A DNA stretch of 47,709 bases from JBBIWA01 sp037439425 (GTDB taxonomy: Bacteria; Acidobacteriota; Blastocatellia; RBC074). The notes beneath the pieces were generated by a model that did no database searches, was not told the DNA's origin, and saw only the letters and a program-made list of their open reading frames with translations. The stretch's first letter is position 1; every line of letters begins with the position of its first letter. Both the position numbers and the translations under genes were made by a program. The stretch is taken from NCBI GenBank assembly GCA_037439425.1, contig JBBIWA010000036.1, positions 1-47,709 of the forward strand. Direction: 5' to 3'. This document shows, piece after piece, positions 9,311-18,252 of this stretch.

Positions 9311-9384
9311 GGTTTTCAAAGCTCCTGGCCAAACTGTGCCTTGACTTACATTGATAAATACCCTCACCGGCCTCGCCGCTGTCC

Positions 9385-10635
9385 TTAGTGGTTATGTGGA
9401 TGAGGATGGCGCTGATAATGCTGGCGAAGCAAATCCTTGCCATAGTCATTCCCATTCGGAGTCCGCATGACGGTGTGAACATGTTCCCGGTCCGGCAGCC
9501 GCGCATTAGTTGCCAGATGGCGCAGCCCGACCGGTAGTTGATGATCAAATTCGATGATGATCACGGGGCTGTGAATGCGGTAGTAGAAGACGCTTGTTGG
9601 CTCCGTCCCGCCGATCCAGGCGAAGTAAGTCTGCTCGAGATGGCGCCGGACTTCATCCATTTTCACCTTCGCGTGTCCTTCATCCATGTTGCTGACGTAT
9701 TCCCCAATCAGCTCCAGCAGTTGCTCCTTCTGTTTGGCCGACAACTCCGCCGCGCTGATTCCAGCATAATCCAGCACGAGGTTGTCCTTGAAGGCTTCAG
9801 CAAGGTTGTTATTGCCGGTCTTGGAGAGCTGAAGGATCGCTTTTTTGCGCTGCGCTTCATTGAGCGCATTGATCATCGCCAACCCTTTATTCTGCTCCTC
9901 TTGCAGCACGGCCACGCCCTTGTACTTGCCAGAGCGAGCAATCACCGGCTCAGAGCCGAAGAAGGTGGGCGTCATCACCACCTGATCTCCCAGGACGAAG
10001 TAGTTGATGATCAAGTGATGCCCATCAAGCTGCCAGCCCCAAGGCTCGCTGGCCGAGGGCGTCCCCATCACTGTGATCCAGTAGAGCCATTCGCCGTATT
10101 CTTCAAAGTTGTTGTGGTTCAGCTCGGCCAGCGTATGATTCAACCGCATGATGTCACGGGTTAACTTGAGTCCTTTGGCACTGAGCGAGGCGCGAAGCAA
10201 GCCGATAGCCGCTTCGCGCTGGGCCTCGGTCATCTCATTGAAACCCACACCCTGCCGCACATAGAAGTGCTGGTTCATCCACTTGCGCCATTCCGGATCG
10301 TCTACGGGAAAAACTGTCTTGCTACGTTGCTCCAGCGTCAGGGTGTCGAGAAAAGCAGCCGCCGCTTTGCGGACCGGCTCAGTGGAGACTCCTGTCGAAC
10401 GGAGTGAAAACAGTCCTGGAATAACCTGGCCGTTCGTGGTAACCCCCTTAAATGGTTCGGCCAGCCCCCGGCTTTCGGCCTCCTTCGACATGCGCCGAAA
10501 CCGCTCGGCGCGCTCAGCTGAGGGTTGCTGCGATAACGAGGGAGTGCTATAGATCAGCACCCCGATCAAGAGGAACAAAGCGATCAGTGGGACGAACTGC
10601 ATCTGGGGAGGACTGCCTGGAGCCAGCCTCTTCAT
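9385..10635 (-). CDS. DUF3500 domain-containing protein
   Basis: A 416-residue protein matching my memory of the DUF3500 family, notably the segments YFAWIGGTEPTSVFYYRIH, SPVIIIEFDHQ and HTVMRTPNGNDYGKDLL. An N-terminal hydrophobic signal (VPLIALFLLIGVLIYS) indicates export. The C terminus is histidine-rich (QHYQRHPHPHNH) and, with conserved His/Asp/Glu in the preceding segments, suggests metal binding, though this is inference. The ATG at 10635 is chosen because AGGAGG lies five bases before it; a further 16 upstream codons are open but lack such a site. It lies 74 bp upstream of the dioxygenase gene and may be co-transcribed with it. The biochemical role is unknown. Confidence 0.87.
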   Translation of the reverse strand: MKRLAPGSPPQMQFVPLIALFLLIGVLIYSTPSLSQQPSAERAERFRRMSKEAESRGLAEPFKGVTTNGQVIPGLFSLRSTGVSTEPVRKAAAAFLDTLTLEQRSKTVFPVDDPEWRKWMNQHFYVRQGVGFNEMTEAQREAAIGLLRASLSAKGLKLTRDIMRLNHTLAELNHNNFEEYGEWLYWITVMGTPSASEPWGWQLDGHHLIINYFVLGDQVVMTPTFFGSEPVIARSGKYKGVAVLQEEQNKGLAMINALNEAQRKKAILQLSKTGNNNLAEAFKDNLVLDYAGISAAELSAKQKEQLLELIGEYVSNMDEGHAKVKMDEVRRHLEQTYFAWIGGTEPTSVFYYRIHSPVIIIEFDHQLPVGLRHLATNARLPDREHVHTVMRTPNGNDYGKDLLRQHYQRHPHPHNH

Positions 10636-10799
10636 ATTGCCTCCTGCGGAAAATCTCTGGGTGTGCACGCCTCCGGCCTGCACGTCTTCGCTCCAGCCGC
10701 TGCGGTTGCTAGCAGACCGAGCACACTAGAAACGCGTTTTTCGCGGGGGCTCAATCATACTGCGCTTAGTGATCCGATGGCAATCAGTTCGATGGAGAA

Positions 10800-11873
10800 T
10801 CAGGATCTCAAAGCGCTTTCAATCGCTGCGATCAGTTTCTCGCGATCCACGATGCCGAAGTGCTGAAAGATCATCTTGCCTTGCCTGTCGAAGATAAATG
10901 TGGCGGGCAAAGTTCCTGGCCAGTCTTTGTTGACCACGTCAATCATCTCCTGCGGATCCTCTACGTCCTGAACGTAAATCTCAAAGCGAGCTTTCATCTG
11001 TTTGACGAAGGGGATCACCGCGCTGTTGATTTCGCCCGGGTCATCAGCACTGATGGCGAGTATGCGCACACCTTTGTCGCGATACTTTTCGTCAATGGAG
11101 ACGAATTCGGGAAATTCAACCACGCAGGGGCTGCACCAGGTCGCCCAGAAATTGATCACCAGCACCTGTTCCTTGGCTTGTTGGATCAGCTTGGCCAACT
11201 CAGCCGGTTTGAGCAGCAAGACGCGAGGCTGATCTTGAAGCAGAGGGGCGGAAGTAGTGGCCTGAAGCGTGGTTGCACCCGTTCGTTTGATGACGCAGCC
11301 GAAGGCTTTGGTTTCGGGCGCGCTCACCGCTTTACCGGCCAGCAACTCATCGAGCGCCTGGCGCAGATCGTGGCGCGTGACGCGGCGCACTTCGGGCGCA
11401 TTGTCTATGCGACCGTGGTAGCGCAGACGGCCCGTCGTGTCAATGACGTACATCTCTGGAGTGAAGCTTGCGCCATAAGCATCAGCAACTTGATTACCTT
11501 CGTCCTTGAGTATGGTGAAAGTCAGATTGTTTTTCGCCGCGTGCTCGCGTATCGTGCTCACTGGCTCAGTGCTATTGGAGTTAATGCCCAGAAAGACGAC
11601 ATTGCGAGCTTTGTAATCAGCTGCGATAGCTTTGATCCGCTCCAGATAGGCGCTCACCACCGGGCACTCGGTCGAAATAAAACTCACGATCACCACCTTA
11701 CCGCGGTAATCCTTGAGCGAATGCGGCTGGCCATTTAAATCTTTGAGCGTGAAATCTGGTGCGAGTTGGCCGATGCCGGGCTTGCTAGGCTCGACGCCCG
11801 TGCTTGCCTCAATGACCAGCGCAATGAAAAGAGTCAGACTCAGTGCTAATAGGATCGAAACCCGTTTGCTCAT
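10800..11873 (-). CDS. Redoxin-thioredoxin tandem-domain protein
   Basis: A 357-residue exported protein built from two thioredoxin folds after a signal peptide (ILLALSLTLFIALVIEA). The first fold (about residues 35-175) is redoxin/AhpC-like, with APDFTLKDLNGQPHSLKDYR and a single Cys in STECPVVSAY. The second (about 215-357) has a classic TlpA/ResA-like active site, WATWCSPC, and a cis-Pro segment LPATFIF. The start at 11873 follows AGGAAAAGGAAG; the frame stays open 107 codons upstream through repeat DNA and is rejected there. A periplasmic thiol-disulfide reductase or peroxidase role is likely. The tandem arrangement could let one domain recycle the other, which is inference. Confidence 0.9.
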   Translation of the reverse strand: MSKRVSILLALSLTLFIALVIEASTGVEPSKPGIGQLAPDFTLKDLNGQPHSLKDYRGKVVIVSFISTECPVVSAYLERIKAIAADYKARNVVFLGINSNSTEPVSTIREHAAKNNLTFTILKDEGNQVADAYGASFTPEMYVIDTTGRLRYHGRIDNAPEVRRVTRHDLRQALDELLAGKAVSAPETKAFGCVIKRTGATTLQATTSAPLLQDQPRVLLLKPAELAKLIQQAKEQVLVINFWATWCSPCVVEFPEFVSIDEKYRDKGVRILAISADDPGEINSAVIPFVKQMKARFEIYVQDVEDPQEMIDVVNKDWPGTLPATFIFDRQGKMIFQHFGIVDREKLIAAIESALRS

Positions 11874-11886
11874 CTTCCTTTTCCTC

Positions 11887-11980
11887 AAGATGTCAGTCTT
11901 CAGAAGCCAGTAGCCAGTTAGTAGCTTCCTCTTCCTGAAGGCCTGAAAACCGCTGTGGCGCCACTGTCCACTGACAACCA
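11887..11980. repeat. Degenerate CAGTAGCCAGT-type simple repeat
   Basis: The spacer between two minus-strand genes contains GTCAGTCTTCAGAAGCCAGT, then AGCCAGTTAGTAG, and further on CCACTGTCCACTGACAACC. These are variants of the AGTCAGTAGTCAG sequence family that recurs at 22489-22568 and 25484-25512. No gene is seen. Confidence 0.5.
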
Positions 11981-11982
11981 AC

Positions 11983-13548
11983 TTACAATTTCTCCGCCAC
12001 CGACTTGGCTTGCAAAAAGAGCGCCAGATAATCACGCCCGCCCGCCTTAGAATCGGTGCCCGACATATTGAAGCCGCCGAAAGGATGCACATCCACCAGC
12101 GCGCCTGTGCACTTGCGATTGATGTAGAGATTGCCGACGTGGAAGTCGCGTTTGGCGCGCTCAATGCGCTCACGATTGTTGGAATAAAACGCACCGGTCA
12201 ACCCGTAGACCGTGTTATTGGCAATGCTGAGCGCCTCTTCAAAGTCTTTCGCCTTGATGCAGGCCAGCACCGGGCCGAAGATCTCCTCCTGTGAAATGCG
12301 AGCCCGAGCATCCACATCAGCAATCACCGTCAGCGGAATAAACCAGCCTTCGCCAGCCAGTTCGTGCCGGCCGCCACCAGTGAGCAAGCGGCCTTCTTGC
12401 TTGCCGATCTCGATGTAGTTCGAGATCGACTCGAAGGCTTTCTGGCTCGACACCGGGCCAGTGAAATTGGCCGGGTCTTTGACCGGTCCGACCCGCAACT
12501 TCTCGGTGCGTTCGACGACTCGTTTGAGCACTTCATCATAAACTGAATCCACGATCACAGCGCGCGAGCAGGCCGAACACTTCTGGCCAGAGTAGCCGAA
12601 GGCAGAAGTCACAATCCCGGCAGCCGCTTCGTCGAGGTTGGCCGTTTCGTCAACGACAATCGTGTCCTTGCCGCCCATTTCGGCCACCACGCGCTTGATC
12701 CAGATCTGGCCGGGTCTCGGTTTGGCAGCCAGTTCATTGATGCGCAACCCGACTTCCATCGAGCCGGTGAAGGAAATGAAGCGCGTCTGCGGATGTTCGA
12801 CCAGAAAGTCGCCCACCTTGCTGCCGCTCGCTGGCAGGTAATTGATTACGCCTGGGGGTAAGCTCACTTGTTCCATCAGCTCGACAAACTTAGCAGCAAT
12901 GACGGGGCTGTCGCTGGAAGGTTTGACCACCACTGTGTTGCCAGCAACGATAGCAGCACTCGTCATGCCAACGAGTATCGCCAGAGGAAAATTCCAGGGT
13001 GGAATGATGACACCTGCACCGAGCGGAATGTAGCTCATCTCGTTGACTTCGTCTTTGAGCGGCGAAGGGGTCAGCGGTTGTGGAGCGGCGTAGCGCAGAG
13101 CCTGCCGGCCGTAGAACTCCAGAAAGTCAATCGCCTCGCTGGTGTCGGCTTCAGCTTCAGCCCACGATTTGCCCACCTCCAGCACCATCCAGGCGTTGAA
13201 TTCCAGTTTGCGGCGGCGCATCTCGGCTGCGGCCTTGAAAAGATAGGCAGCGCGGTGGGCGGCAGGCACGTGCTTCCAGCTTTCAAAAGCCTGCCACGCG
13301 ACCTTGATTGCCCTCTCGGCCAGCTCCTTGTCGGCGCGATGCACGCAACCGACAACCTCGGTGAACTTCGAGGGATTGACTGAATCAAGCAGATCGCCCG
13401 TGATGATGCGTTCTCCGCCAATGATCAGAGGATATTCGCGACCAAACTGTCGCTCGACCTCTTCGATGGCTTTCAGCATAGCCTGCGCGTGCTGTTCGTC
13501 GGCAAAATCCAGATAAGGTTCATTCTTGAAGGGTGGTAAGTTGATCAT
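11983..13548 (-). CDS. pruA: L-glutamate gamma-semialdehyde dehydrogenase (P5C dehydrogenase)
   Basis: A 521-residue aldehyde dehydrogenase of the RocA/PruA type, which oxidises glutamate semialdehyde (delta-1-pyrroline-5-carboxylate) to glutamate with NAD+ in proline catabolism. Visible hallmarks are the N-terminal LPPFKNEPYLDF that is typical of this subfamily, the nucleotide-binding IIPPWNFPLAI segment, the general-base region VAEMGGKD, the catalytic cysteine in GYSGQKCSACSR, and the late motif HPFGGFNMSGTDSKAGG. Length matches stand-alone enzymes. The start at 13548 follows GGGAGAG; an upstream codon at 13584 is less likely. No proline dehydrogenase gene is in the window. It is divergent from the exopolysaccharide cluster. 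Confidence 0.93.
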   Translation of the reverse strand: MINLPPFKNEPYLDFADEQHAQAMLKAIEEVERQFGREYPLIIGGERIITGDLLDSVNPSKFTEVVGCVHRADKELAERAIKVAWQAFESWKHVPAAHRAAYLFKAAAEMRRRKLEFNAWMVLEVGKSWAEAEADTSEAIDFLEFYGRQALRYAAPQPLTPSPLKDEVNEMSYIPLGAGVIIPPWNFPLAILVGMTSAAIVAGNTVVVKPSSDSPVIAAKFVELMEQVSLPPGVINYLPASGSKVGDFLVEHPQTRFISFTGSMEVGLRINELAAKPRPGQIWIKRVVAEMGGKDTIVVDETANLDEAAAGIVTSAFGYSGQKCSACSRAVIVDSVYDEVLKRVVERTEKLRVGPVKDPANFTGPVSSQKAFESISNYIEIGKQEGRLLTGGGRHELAGEGWFIPLTVIADVDARARISQEEIFGPVLACIKAKDFEEALSIANNTVYGLTGAFYSNNRERIERAKRDFHVGNLYINRKCTGALVDVHPFGGFNMSGTDSKAGGRDYLALFLQAKSVAEKL

Positions 13549-13754
13549 TGATACTCTCCCAAATTTCTCCCCAGTGCTTCCCAAATGATTGATGAGGGTG
13601 CTATTCTACCTAACCTGAGTCGTTACTTCCAATCAGACTGAGAGAGCCCCGCAATTTGGAATCTGCCCAGAGTTGAGCATTTAGAAGAGTGTGTCAATAA
13701 ACGTTGCATTCGATTACCAGCCTGAGAAGCGGCAGGAGTGTGAATTGCGGTAGT

Positions 13755-13772
13755 TTGCCACCGCTGTGGCAA
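13755..13772. promoter_or_regulatory. 7-bp palindrome upstream of the exopolysaccharide cluster
   Basis: TTGCCAC-CGCT-GTGGCAA forms a perfect inverted repeat about 94 bp before the first exopolysaccharide gene, in the 317-bp divergent spacer (13549-13865). It could be an operator or RNA hairpin. No convincing -35/-10 pair was found nearby, and nothing else recognisable lies in the spacer. Confidence 0.3.
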
Positions 13773-13865
13773 TCGCTTGAGAGCCTAAATGGTTCATCCA
13801 GCCCCTGGCACCCTTGAGGACTCCCAAAGCGGCGCCAATCCGCCGCACTCACACTGATTCTGAAG

Positions 13866-15416
13866 ATGTGTTCTGTGCGCAAAGAGGACAAACCAACCTC
13901 ACCCTGGCTTGATCGGAGCAGTCTGCTGCCTGCGGTCCGAGCCGCCCTTTCTGCCCGCAAATGGGTGATTGTCACAGTGACGCTGCTCACCTTTACGCTG
14001 ACTGCTACTGCTACCTTTCTGGCCAGGCCGAGCTACGTCACCTCGGCCACGATCTTGCTCAGGAAAGAACGCATTGATGCCCCAGTCACACCGGAACAGA
14101 CGTTGCTCGCTGCTGTGCCAGAGCGCCGCCTGACAGAAGAAGAGCTGAACTCGGAGGTGGAGATTCTGCGCAGCGATTCGCTGCTTGAAGAAGTCATTGA
14201 CCGACTGCATCTGGAGCAAGCTTTCGAGGAAGACCTATGGAGCGGCAGCTTGACTCCGATCGGACGCCTGCTGCGCGGCGCCGACTTGAGCGCCCGCGCC
14301 CGCGCGCTGCTTCATCTCCAGACCCATCTCACTATAGAGCCAGTCAAGAGGTCTAACATCATCCGCGTCTCTTACAAGACCACTGAGCGAGAGATGGCCG
14401 CCAGGGTCGTCAATACACTCTGTGAAGCGTATCAGCGGCGGCACGTCCAGCTCCATCAAAGCAACGGGGCTAAGAACTTCTTCGCCGAGCAGGCGCGCGC
14501 TATGCAGGCACGGCTGAGGGCCGAAGAAGAGGCGCTCGAGCGTCTCAGTCCCCTGCCCAGCGCTGAGCTGCTCAAGGAGCTCACCGCAGATCAGCTTAAG
14601 CAACTCAATGAGTTCGAGGTCGCACTCCAGGCCACGCGCACGGCTCTGGCTGAAGGCGAAGCGCGCATCAAATCGCTCACCGCTCAGTTGGAAAAAGAGC
14701 CGGAACGACTGCTCAGCGAAGAGCGAGTCACACGTCGAGTCGCGCCCGATGCCGTGAGAGCGCAATTGTTCGCTCTGGAATTGCGGCGCGCGGAATTGCT
14801 GACCCGATACCCGGAACATCACCGGCTGGTACAGGATGTCAATCGCGAGCTGGCCGAAGCGCGGCAGCTTGTTGCTCAGCTTGAAGCCTCGCCCTCAGAT
14901 ACGGTGAAGGTGATGACGCTGAATTCGCTGCACCAGAGTCTCAGCCAATCCCTCTCCCAAGAGCGCAGCGCGCTGGCAGCGCTCAAAGAAAAAGAGCGCG
15001 CCTTGGCTGAAGCCGTCCAGCAAAGGCGCGAGAGAGTACGCCAGTTGAGCCAGCAAGGCTACCAACGGCGGCAGCTTGACCGCGAGCGGGAGATAGCCGA
15101 TAGTGCCTATCTGCTCTATGCTCGGAAAGGAGAAGAGGCGCGCATCTCAGCCGCCCTCGACCGCGAAGGAATCATCAATGTGCGCATTGCAGAACCGGCT
15201 CGCGCTCCGCTGCGCCCGGCTTCACCCAATGTGCGGCTCAATCTGCTGCTCGGCCTCCTCGGCGGATTGCTGCTGAGCCTGGGCACCATCTTTGTGCTGG
15301 AATATTTCGAGCCCTCTTATAGCAACGCAGCGGCTGGCCCGGCGATCGTCCCGGCTGCCGAATTTCAGGCTCCCAGATTGGTAGAGCAGAAGGTTTCAAT
15401 TCCTAACCTGGAGTGA
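13866..15416 (+). CDS. Wzz/GumC-like polysaccharide chain-length determinant
   Basis: A 516-residue inner-membrane protein of the polysaccharide co-polymerase type. It has one N-terminal transmembrane helix (about residues 33-53, WVIVTVTLLTFTLTATATFL), a Wzz-like periplasmic start (PSYVTSATILLRKERID), a long Glu/Ala/Leu-rich coiled coil (about 195-415) and a second helix near residues 455-478. It stops there and lacks the cytoplasmic tyrosine-kinase domain carried by BYK-type homologues. Its job would be to set polymer length together with the Wzy-like protein encoded downstream. It is the first gene of the plus-strand cluster and 24 bp precede the sugar transferase. The ribosome site is weak (GAAG directly before ATG), so the exact start is less sure. 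Confidence 0.88.
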   Translation: MCSVRKEDKPTSPWLDRSSLLPAVRAALSARKWVIVTVTLLTFTLTATATFLARPSYVTSATILLRKERIDAPVTPEQTLLAAVPERRLTEEELNSEVEILRSDSLLEEVIDRLHLEQAFEEDLWSGSLTPIGRLLRGADLSARARALLHLQTHLTIEPVKRSNIIRVSYKTTEREMAARVVNTLCEAYQRRHVQLHQSNGAKNFFAEQARAMQARLRAEEEALERLSPLPSAELLKELTADQLKQLNEFEVALQATRTALAEGEARIKSLTAQLEKEPERLLSEERVTRRVAPDAVRAQLFALELRRAELLTRYPEHHRLVQDVNRELAEARQLVAQLEASPSDTVKVMTLNSLHQSLSQSLSQERSALAALKEKERALAEAVQQRRERVRQLSQQGYQRRQLDREREIADSAYLLYARKGEEARISAALDREGIINVRIAEPARAPLRPASPNVRLNLLLGLLGGLLLSLGTIFVLEYFEPSYSNAAAGPAIVPAAEFQAPRLVEQKVSIPNLE

Positions 15417-15440
15417 GCTGTAGCTTTTAAGGTCATAGCT

Positions 15441-16880
15441 ATGATGGCCCCGCAACGACAGCTATACTTGCTGTTTTTGAAGCTCAGCGATCTGGCGCTG
15501 CTCGTGAGCGCGCTGGGCTGGAGCTTGATTGTCTACTACTGGCCCGCGCACGATGCCCGACCGGTGATTGACTTCTTGTCTGAGCGGATCAAGGTGGGGC
15601 AGGCCCTGCTTGGGGGAGGGTTGCTAATGATCTGGCATCTGGGCTTCTCCCTTCAGGGGCTATACCAGACTAATCGGCTGCGCCAGTTGGCAGATGAGCT
15701 GAAGGATGTGGGGCGCGCAGTCTTGATCGCCGCTGTGGCCCTGTTCCTGGTGGGGCGGCTTGGTCGCTGGCAAGCGGTCAATCTCTGGACGGTAGGTGTT
15801 TTTGGGCTGTGGGCATTGGTGCTGGATGGTGGTTTTCGGGTGGCCCTCTCACTGGCGCTGCGCTACTTTCGCCAGCGCGGACGCAATGCCAAATCATTGC
15901 TGCTTGTCGGGGGCGGACGGCGCGGACAACAGATCGTCACTCACCTCAAGCAGCGGCGCGATCTCAACTATCAGTTGGTCGGATACGTGGAGAGCGAAGC
16001 CGCTTACGGTCGCGAGCCACTGGCTGGCGTGCCGTGGCTGGGGGCGATTGTGGATTTGCCAGCGATTGTCGCGGAAAAGGTCATTGACGAGGTAATCATC
16101 GCGCTGCCCGTCAAGTCACAGTACGCGCAGATTCAGTCTCTCATCACCCTGTTTGAAGAGCAGGGGATCACGGTCCATTTGCTTGCGGACCTCTTCCAAC
16201 CGAAGCTGTCTCGCTGCCGCGTGACCGAGATCGCCGGATTGTCATTTGTCTCCCTGCATAGCGCACCCGTGTTTGATTGGCGGACTGAAGTGAAACGGAT
16301 GATAGATCTGCTGGTGTCAGCCATCCTGCTCATCGCACTAATTCCGCTCTTCATCCTGGTGGCTATCGCTATCAAACTCGACTCGCCGGGGCCGGTCTTC
16401 TTCGTCCAGACTCGGGTGGGTTATCACAGGCGACTGTTTCGCCTTTACAAATTTCGGACTATGGTCGCCGACGCAGAAGCGCGGCTGAAGGAGCTGGAAC
16501 ATCTCAACGAGAAGGACGGCCCAATATTTAAGATCCGCCATGATCCTCGCATTACCCGCGTGGGGAGATGGCTGCGCAAGACGAGCATTGATGAATTGCC
16601 GCAATTGCTCAATGTGATCCTGGGTGATATGAGTCTGGTCGGGCCACGCCCACTCTCGCTCCGCGATGCGCTTGGTCTGGAAGAGAGCTGGCAGAAGCGA
16701 CGTTTCAGCGTCAAACCCGGTCTCACCTGCCTGTGGCAGGTCTCCGGTCGCAGCAACCTTTCCTTCGAGCAGTGGATGCAGCTCGATCTGCAATATATTG
16801 ATCACTGGTCGCTCAGCCTCGATCTCCGCATCCTGCTGCGGACTATCCCCGCCGTCTTCTCCGGAGAAGGCGCGGTTTGA
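15441..16880 (+). CDS. Undecaprenyl-phosphate sugar phosphotransferase
   Basis: A 479-residue polyprenyl glycosylphosphotransferase of the WbaP/WcaJ type that starts repeat-unit synthesis by moving a sugar-1-phosphate to undecaprenyl phosphate. About four N-terminal transmembrane helices are followed by a nucleotide-binding-like central domain (LLVGGGRRGQQIVTHLK, about residue 153). A reentrant hydrophobic helix leads into the catalytic bacterial sugar-transferase domain (from about residue 285, KRMIDLLVSAILL). Catalytic landmarks are PVFFVQTRVGYHRRLF, KFRTMVADAE, LRKTSIDELPQLLNV and LGDMSLVGPRPL. The stop overlaps the earliest possible start of the flippase gene, which suggests translational coupling. 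The identity of the sugar cannot be read from sequence. Confidence 0.94.
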   Translation: MMAPQRQLYLLFLKLSDLALLVSALGWSLIVYYWPAHDARPVIDFLSERIKVGQALLGGGLLMIWHLGFSLQGLYQTNRLRQLADELKDVGRAVLIAAVALFLVGRLGRWQAVNLWTVGVFGLWALVLDGGFRVALSLALRYFRQRGRNAKSLLLVGGGRRGQQIVTHLKQRRDLNYQLVGYVESEAAYGREPLAGVPWLGAIVDLPAIVAEKVIDEVIIALPVKSQYAQIQSLITLFEEQGITVHLLADLFQPKLSRCRVTEIAGLSFVSLHSAPVFDWRTEVKRMIDLLVSAILLIALIPLFILVAIAIKLDSPGPVFFVQTRVGYHRRLFRLYKFRTMVADAEARLKELEHLNEKDGPIFKIRHDPRITRVGRWLRKTSIDELPQLLNVILGDMSLVGPRPLSLRDALGLEESWQKRRFSVKPGLTCLWQVSGRSNLSFEQWMQLDLQYIDHWSLSLDLRILLRTIPAVFSGEGAV

Positions 16881-16963
16881 GTAAGTCAGGAACCTGGAAT
16901 CTACAAGTCGCCAGGGATCAGATTCTGGATTCGGGCTTTGAGACCGCTCACTTCTGGTGTTGT

Positions 16964-18250
16964 ATGCTGGCACGCAATATCAAACTCGTCTTCAGCACCA
17001 ATGCCTTGATGTTGTTATCAGGCGTGGTCACCAGTCTCCTGAGCGCCCGGGCGCTAGGACCGGAGGGGCGTGGAGAGCTGGCCGTGGTAGTGATGTGGCC
17101 TAACGTCTGGGCGCTGCTTTGCGCGTTCGGGTTACCACAGGCACATCGTTACTGGATGGCCCGAAGACCTGAGCAGGTCTCAGCCTTCTTTGCCAACACT
17201 GTGCTCTACTCTCTGAGTATGGGGATCGTAGCGCTCGGGCTGGCTCAAGTGATTGTCCCGCATCTGGTGGGCGAGCGTCCCCCGGAGGTGATGCAGCTGG
17301 TGCGGATCTATCTGCTGATTATCCCGGTCACCGTTTGCTGGGATCTGATGCGCGGCTTGCTTGAAGGAGCGCGCCGGTTTGATCAGGTAGCAGTAGCGCG
17401 GATTACCTACTTCGGGATTCAAGTGAGCGCTTATGTGGTGCTTTACCTGAGTGGCTCCTTGACGGTCAAGACTGCGATGACCACCATCATCTGCTCGGTG
17501 CTCAGCTCCGCAACCATCTCTTTGATCGCCGTCAAGCGCACTCTGCGCCCCAACTGGAACCCGAGCTGGATTGAAATGAGAAAGAGCTTGCATTATGGCC
17601 TACGCGAGTATCCCGGATTGTTGACCGAATTTACGACTTTGCGACTAGATCAGTTAATGCTCGGCGGTCTGGCTTCGAGCTCGGCTATTGGGCTTTACTT
17701 TGTTGCCGTGCCGCTAGCTGAGATTACGGCCAAGCTGGCTTCCTCAGTCGCTGATGTGTTAATGCCAGAGGTAGCCGCCTCGCCGTGTCAAAATGAAGCT
17801 CTGCGTATGTTAACTCGCAGCTTGCGTTTGACTCTTTACGCCCATCTCTGCCTGCTCATTCCCTTATGGCTGGCGACGCCGGCAGTGCTGCGCCTGGTTT
17901 ATGGAGAAAGCTTTCTGGCTGCGACTGAGGCTTTGCGGCTGCTCTTGATCGCTTCGGTGCTTTGGAGTCTGGGCACGATTGTGATCAGCGGCTTGAATGG
18001 TTTCGGTCATCCAGCCTTAACTACCATGGCCAGACTGGCCGCGGCTATCGTGACGGCCCTCTCACTGCTTTATTGGCTTCCCACGCTTGGGATAGAAGGA
18101 GCAGCGCTCTCCTCGCTACTGGGTTACGGCGTCATGCTAGCAGTCGCCTTGTTCTGGCTGGTGCGGCGGCGCGGGATCAGCTTATGGGAGGTGTTGCGGC
18201 CGCGTTGGGATGACTGGCCAGTGAGGCTGCAGCCTCTGCGAGGCGCTTAG
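16964..18250 (+). CDS. Wzx-type polysaccharide flippase
   Basis: An approximately 428-residue polytopic membrane protein of the MOP superfamily that flips lipid-linked oligosaccharide across the inner membrane. The N-terminal block KLVFSTNALMLLSGVVTSLL followed by SARALGPEGRGELAVVV is the classic Wzx/RfbX start, and about twelve hydrophobic segments follow. The frame also opens at a TTG at 16877 that overlaps the preceding stop. The 29 extra residues (rich in polar residues and unlike a flippase N terminus) make the ATG at 16964 more likely, although neither has a strong ribosome site. Neighbours on both sides are in the same polymer pathway. Confidence 0.88.
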   Translation: MLARNIKLVFSTNALMLLSGVVTSLLSARALGPEGRGELAVVVMWPNVWALLCAFGLPQAHRYWMARRPEQVSAFFANTVLYSLSMGIVALGLAQVIVPHLVGERPPEVMQLVRIYLLIIPVTVCWDLMRGLLEGARRFDQVAVARITYFGIQVSAYVVLYLSGSLTVKTAMTTIICSVLSSATISLIAVKRTLRPNWNPSWIEMRKSLHYGLREYPGLLTEFTTLRLDQLMLGGLASSSAIGLYFVAVPLAEITAKLASSVADVLMPEVAASPCQNEALRMLTRSLRLTLYAHLCLLIPLWLATPAVLRLVYGESFLAATEALRLLLIASVLWSLGTIVISGLNGFGHPALTTMARLAAAIVTALSLLYWLPTLGIEGAALSSLLGYGVMLAVALFWLVRRRGISLWEVLRPRWDDWPVRLQPLRGA

Positions 18251-18252
18251 CT

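Noticed and set aside
13694..13990. 98-codon minus-strand frame before the exopolysaccharide cluster
   Set aside because: It overlaps the start of the Wzz-like gene and has no ribosome site or known motif.
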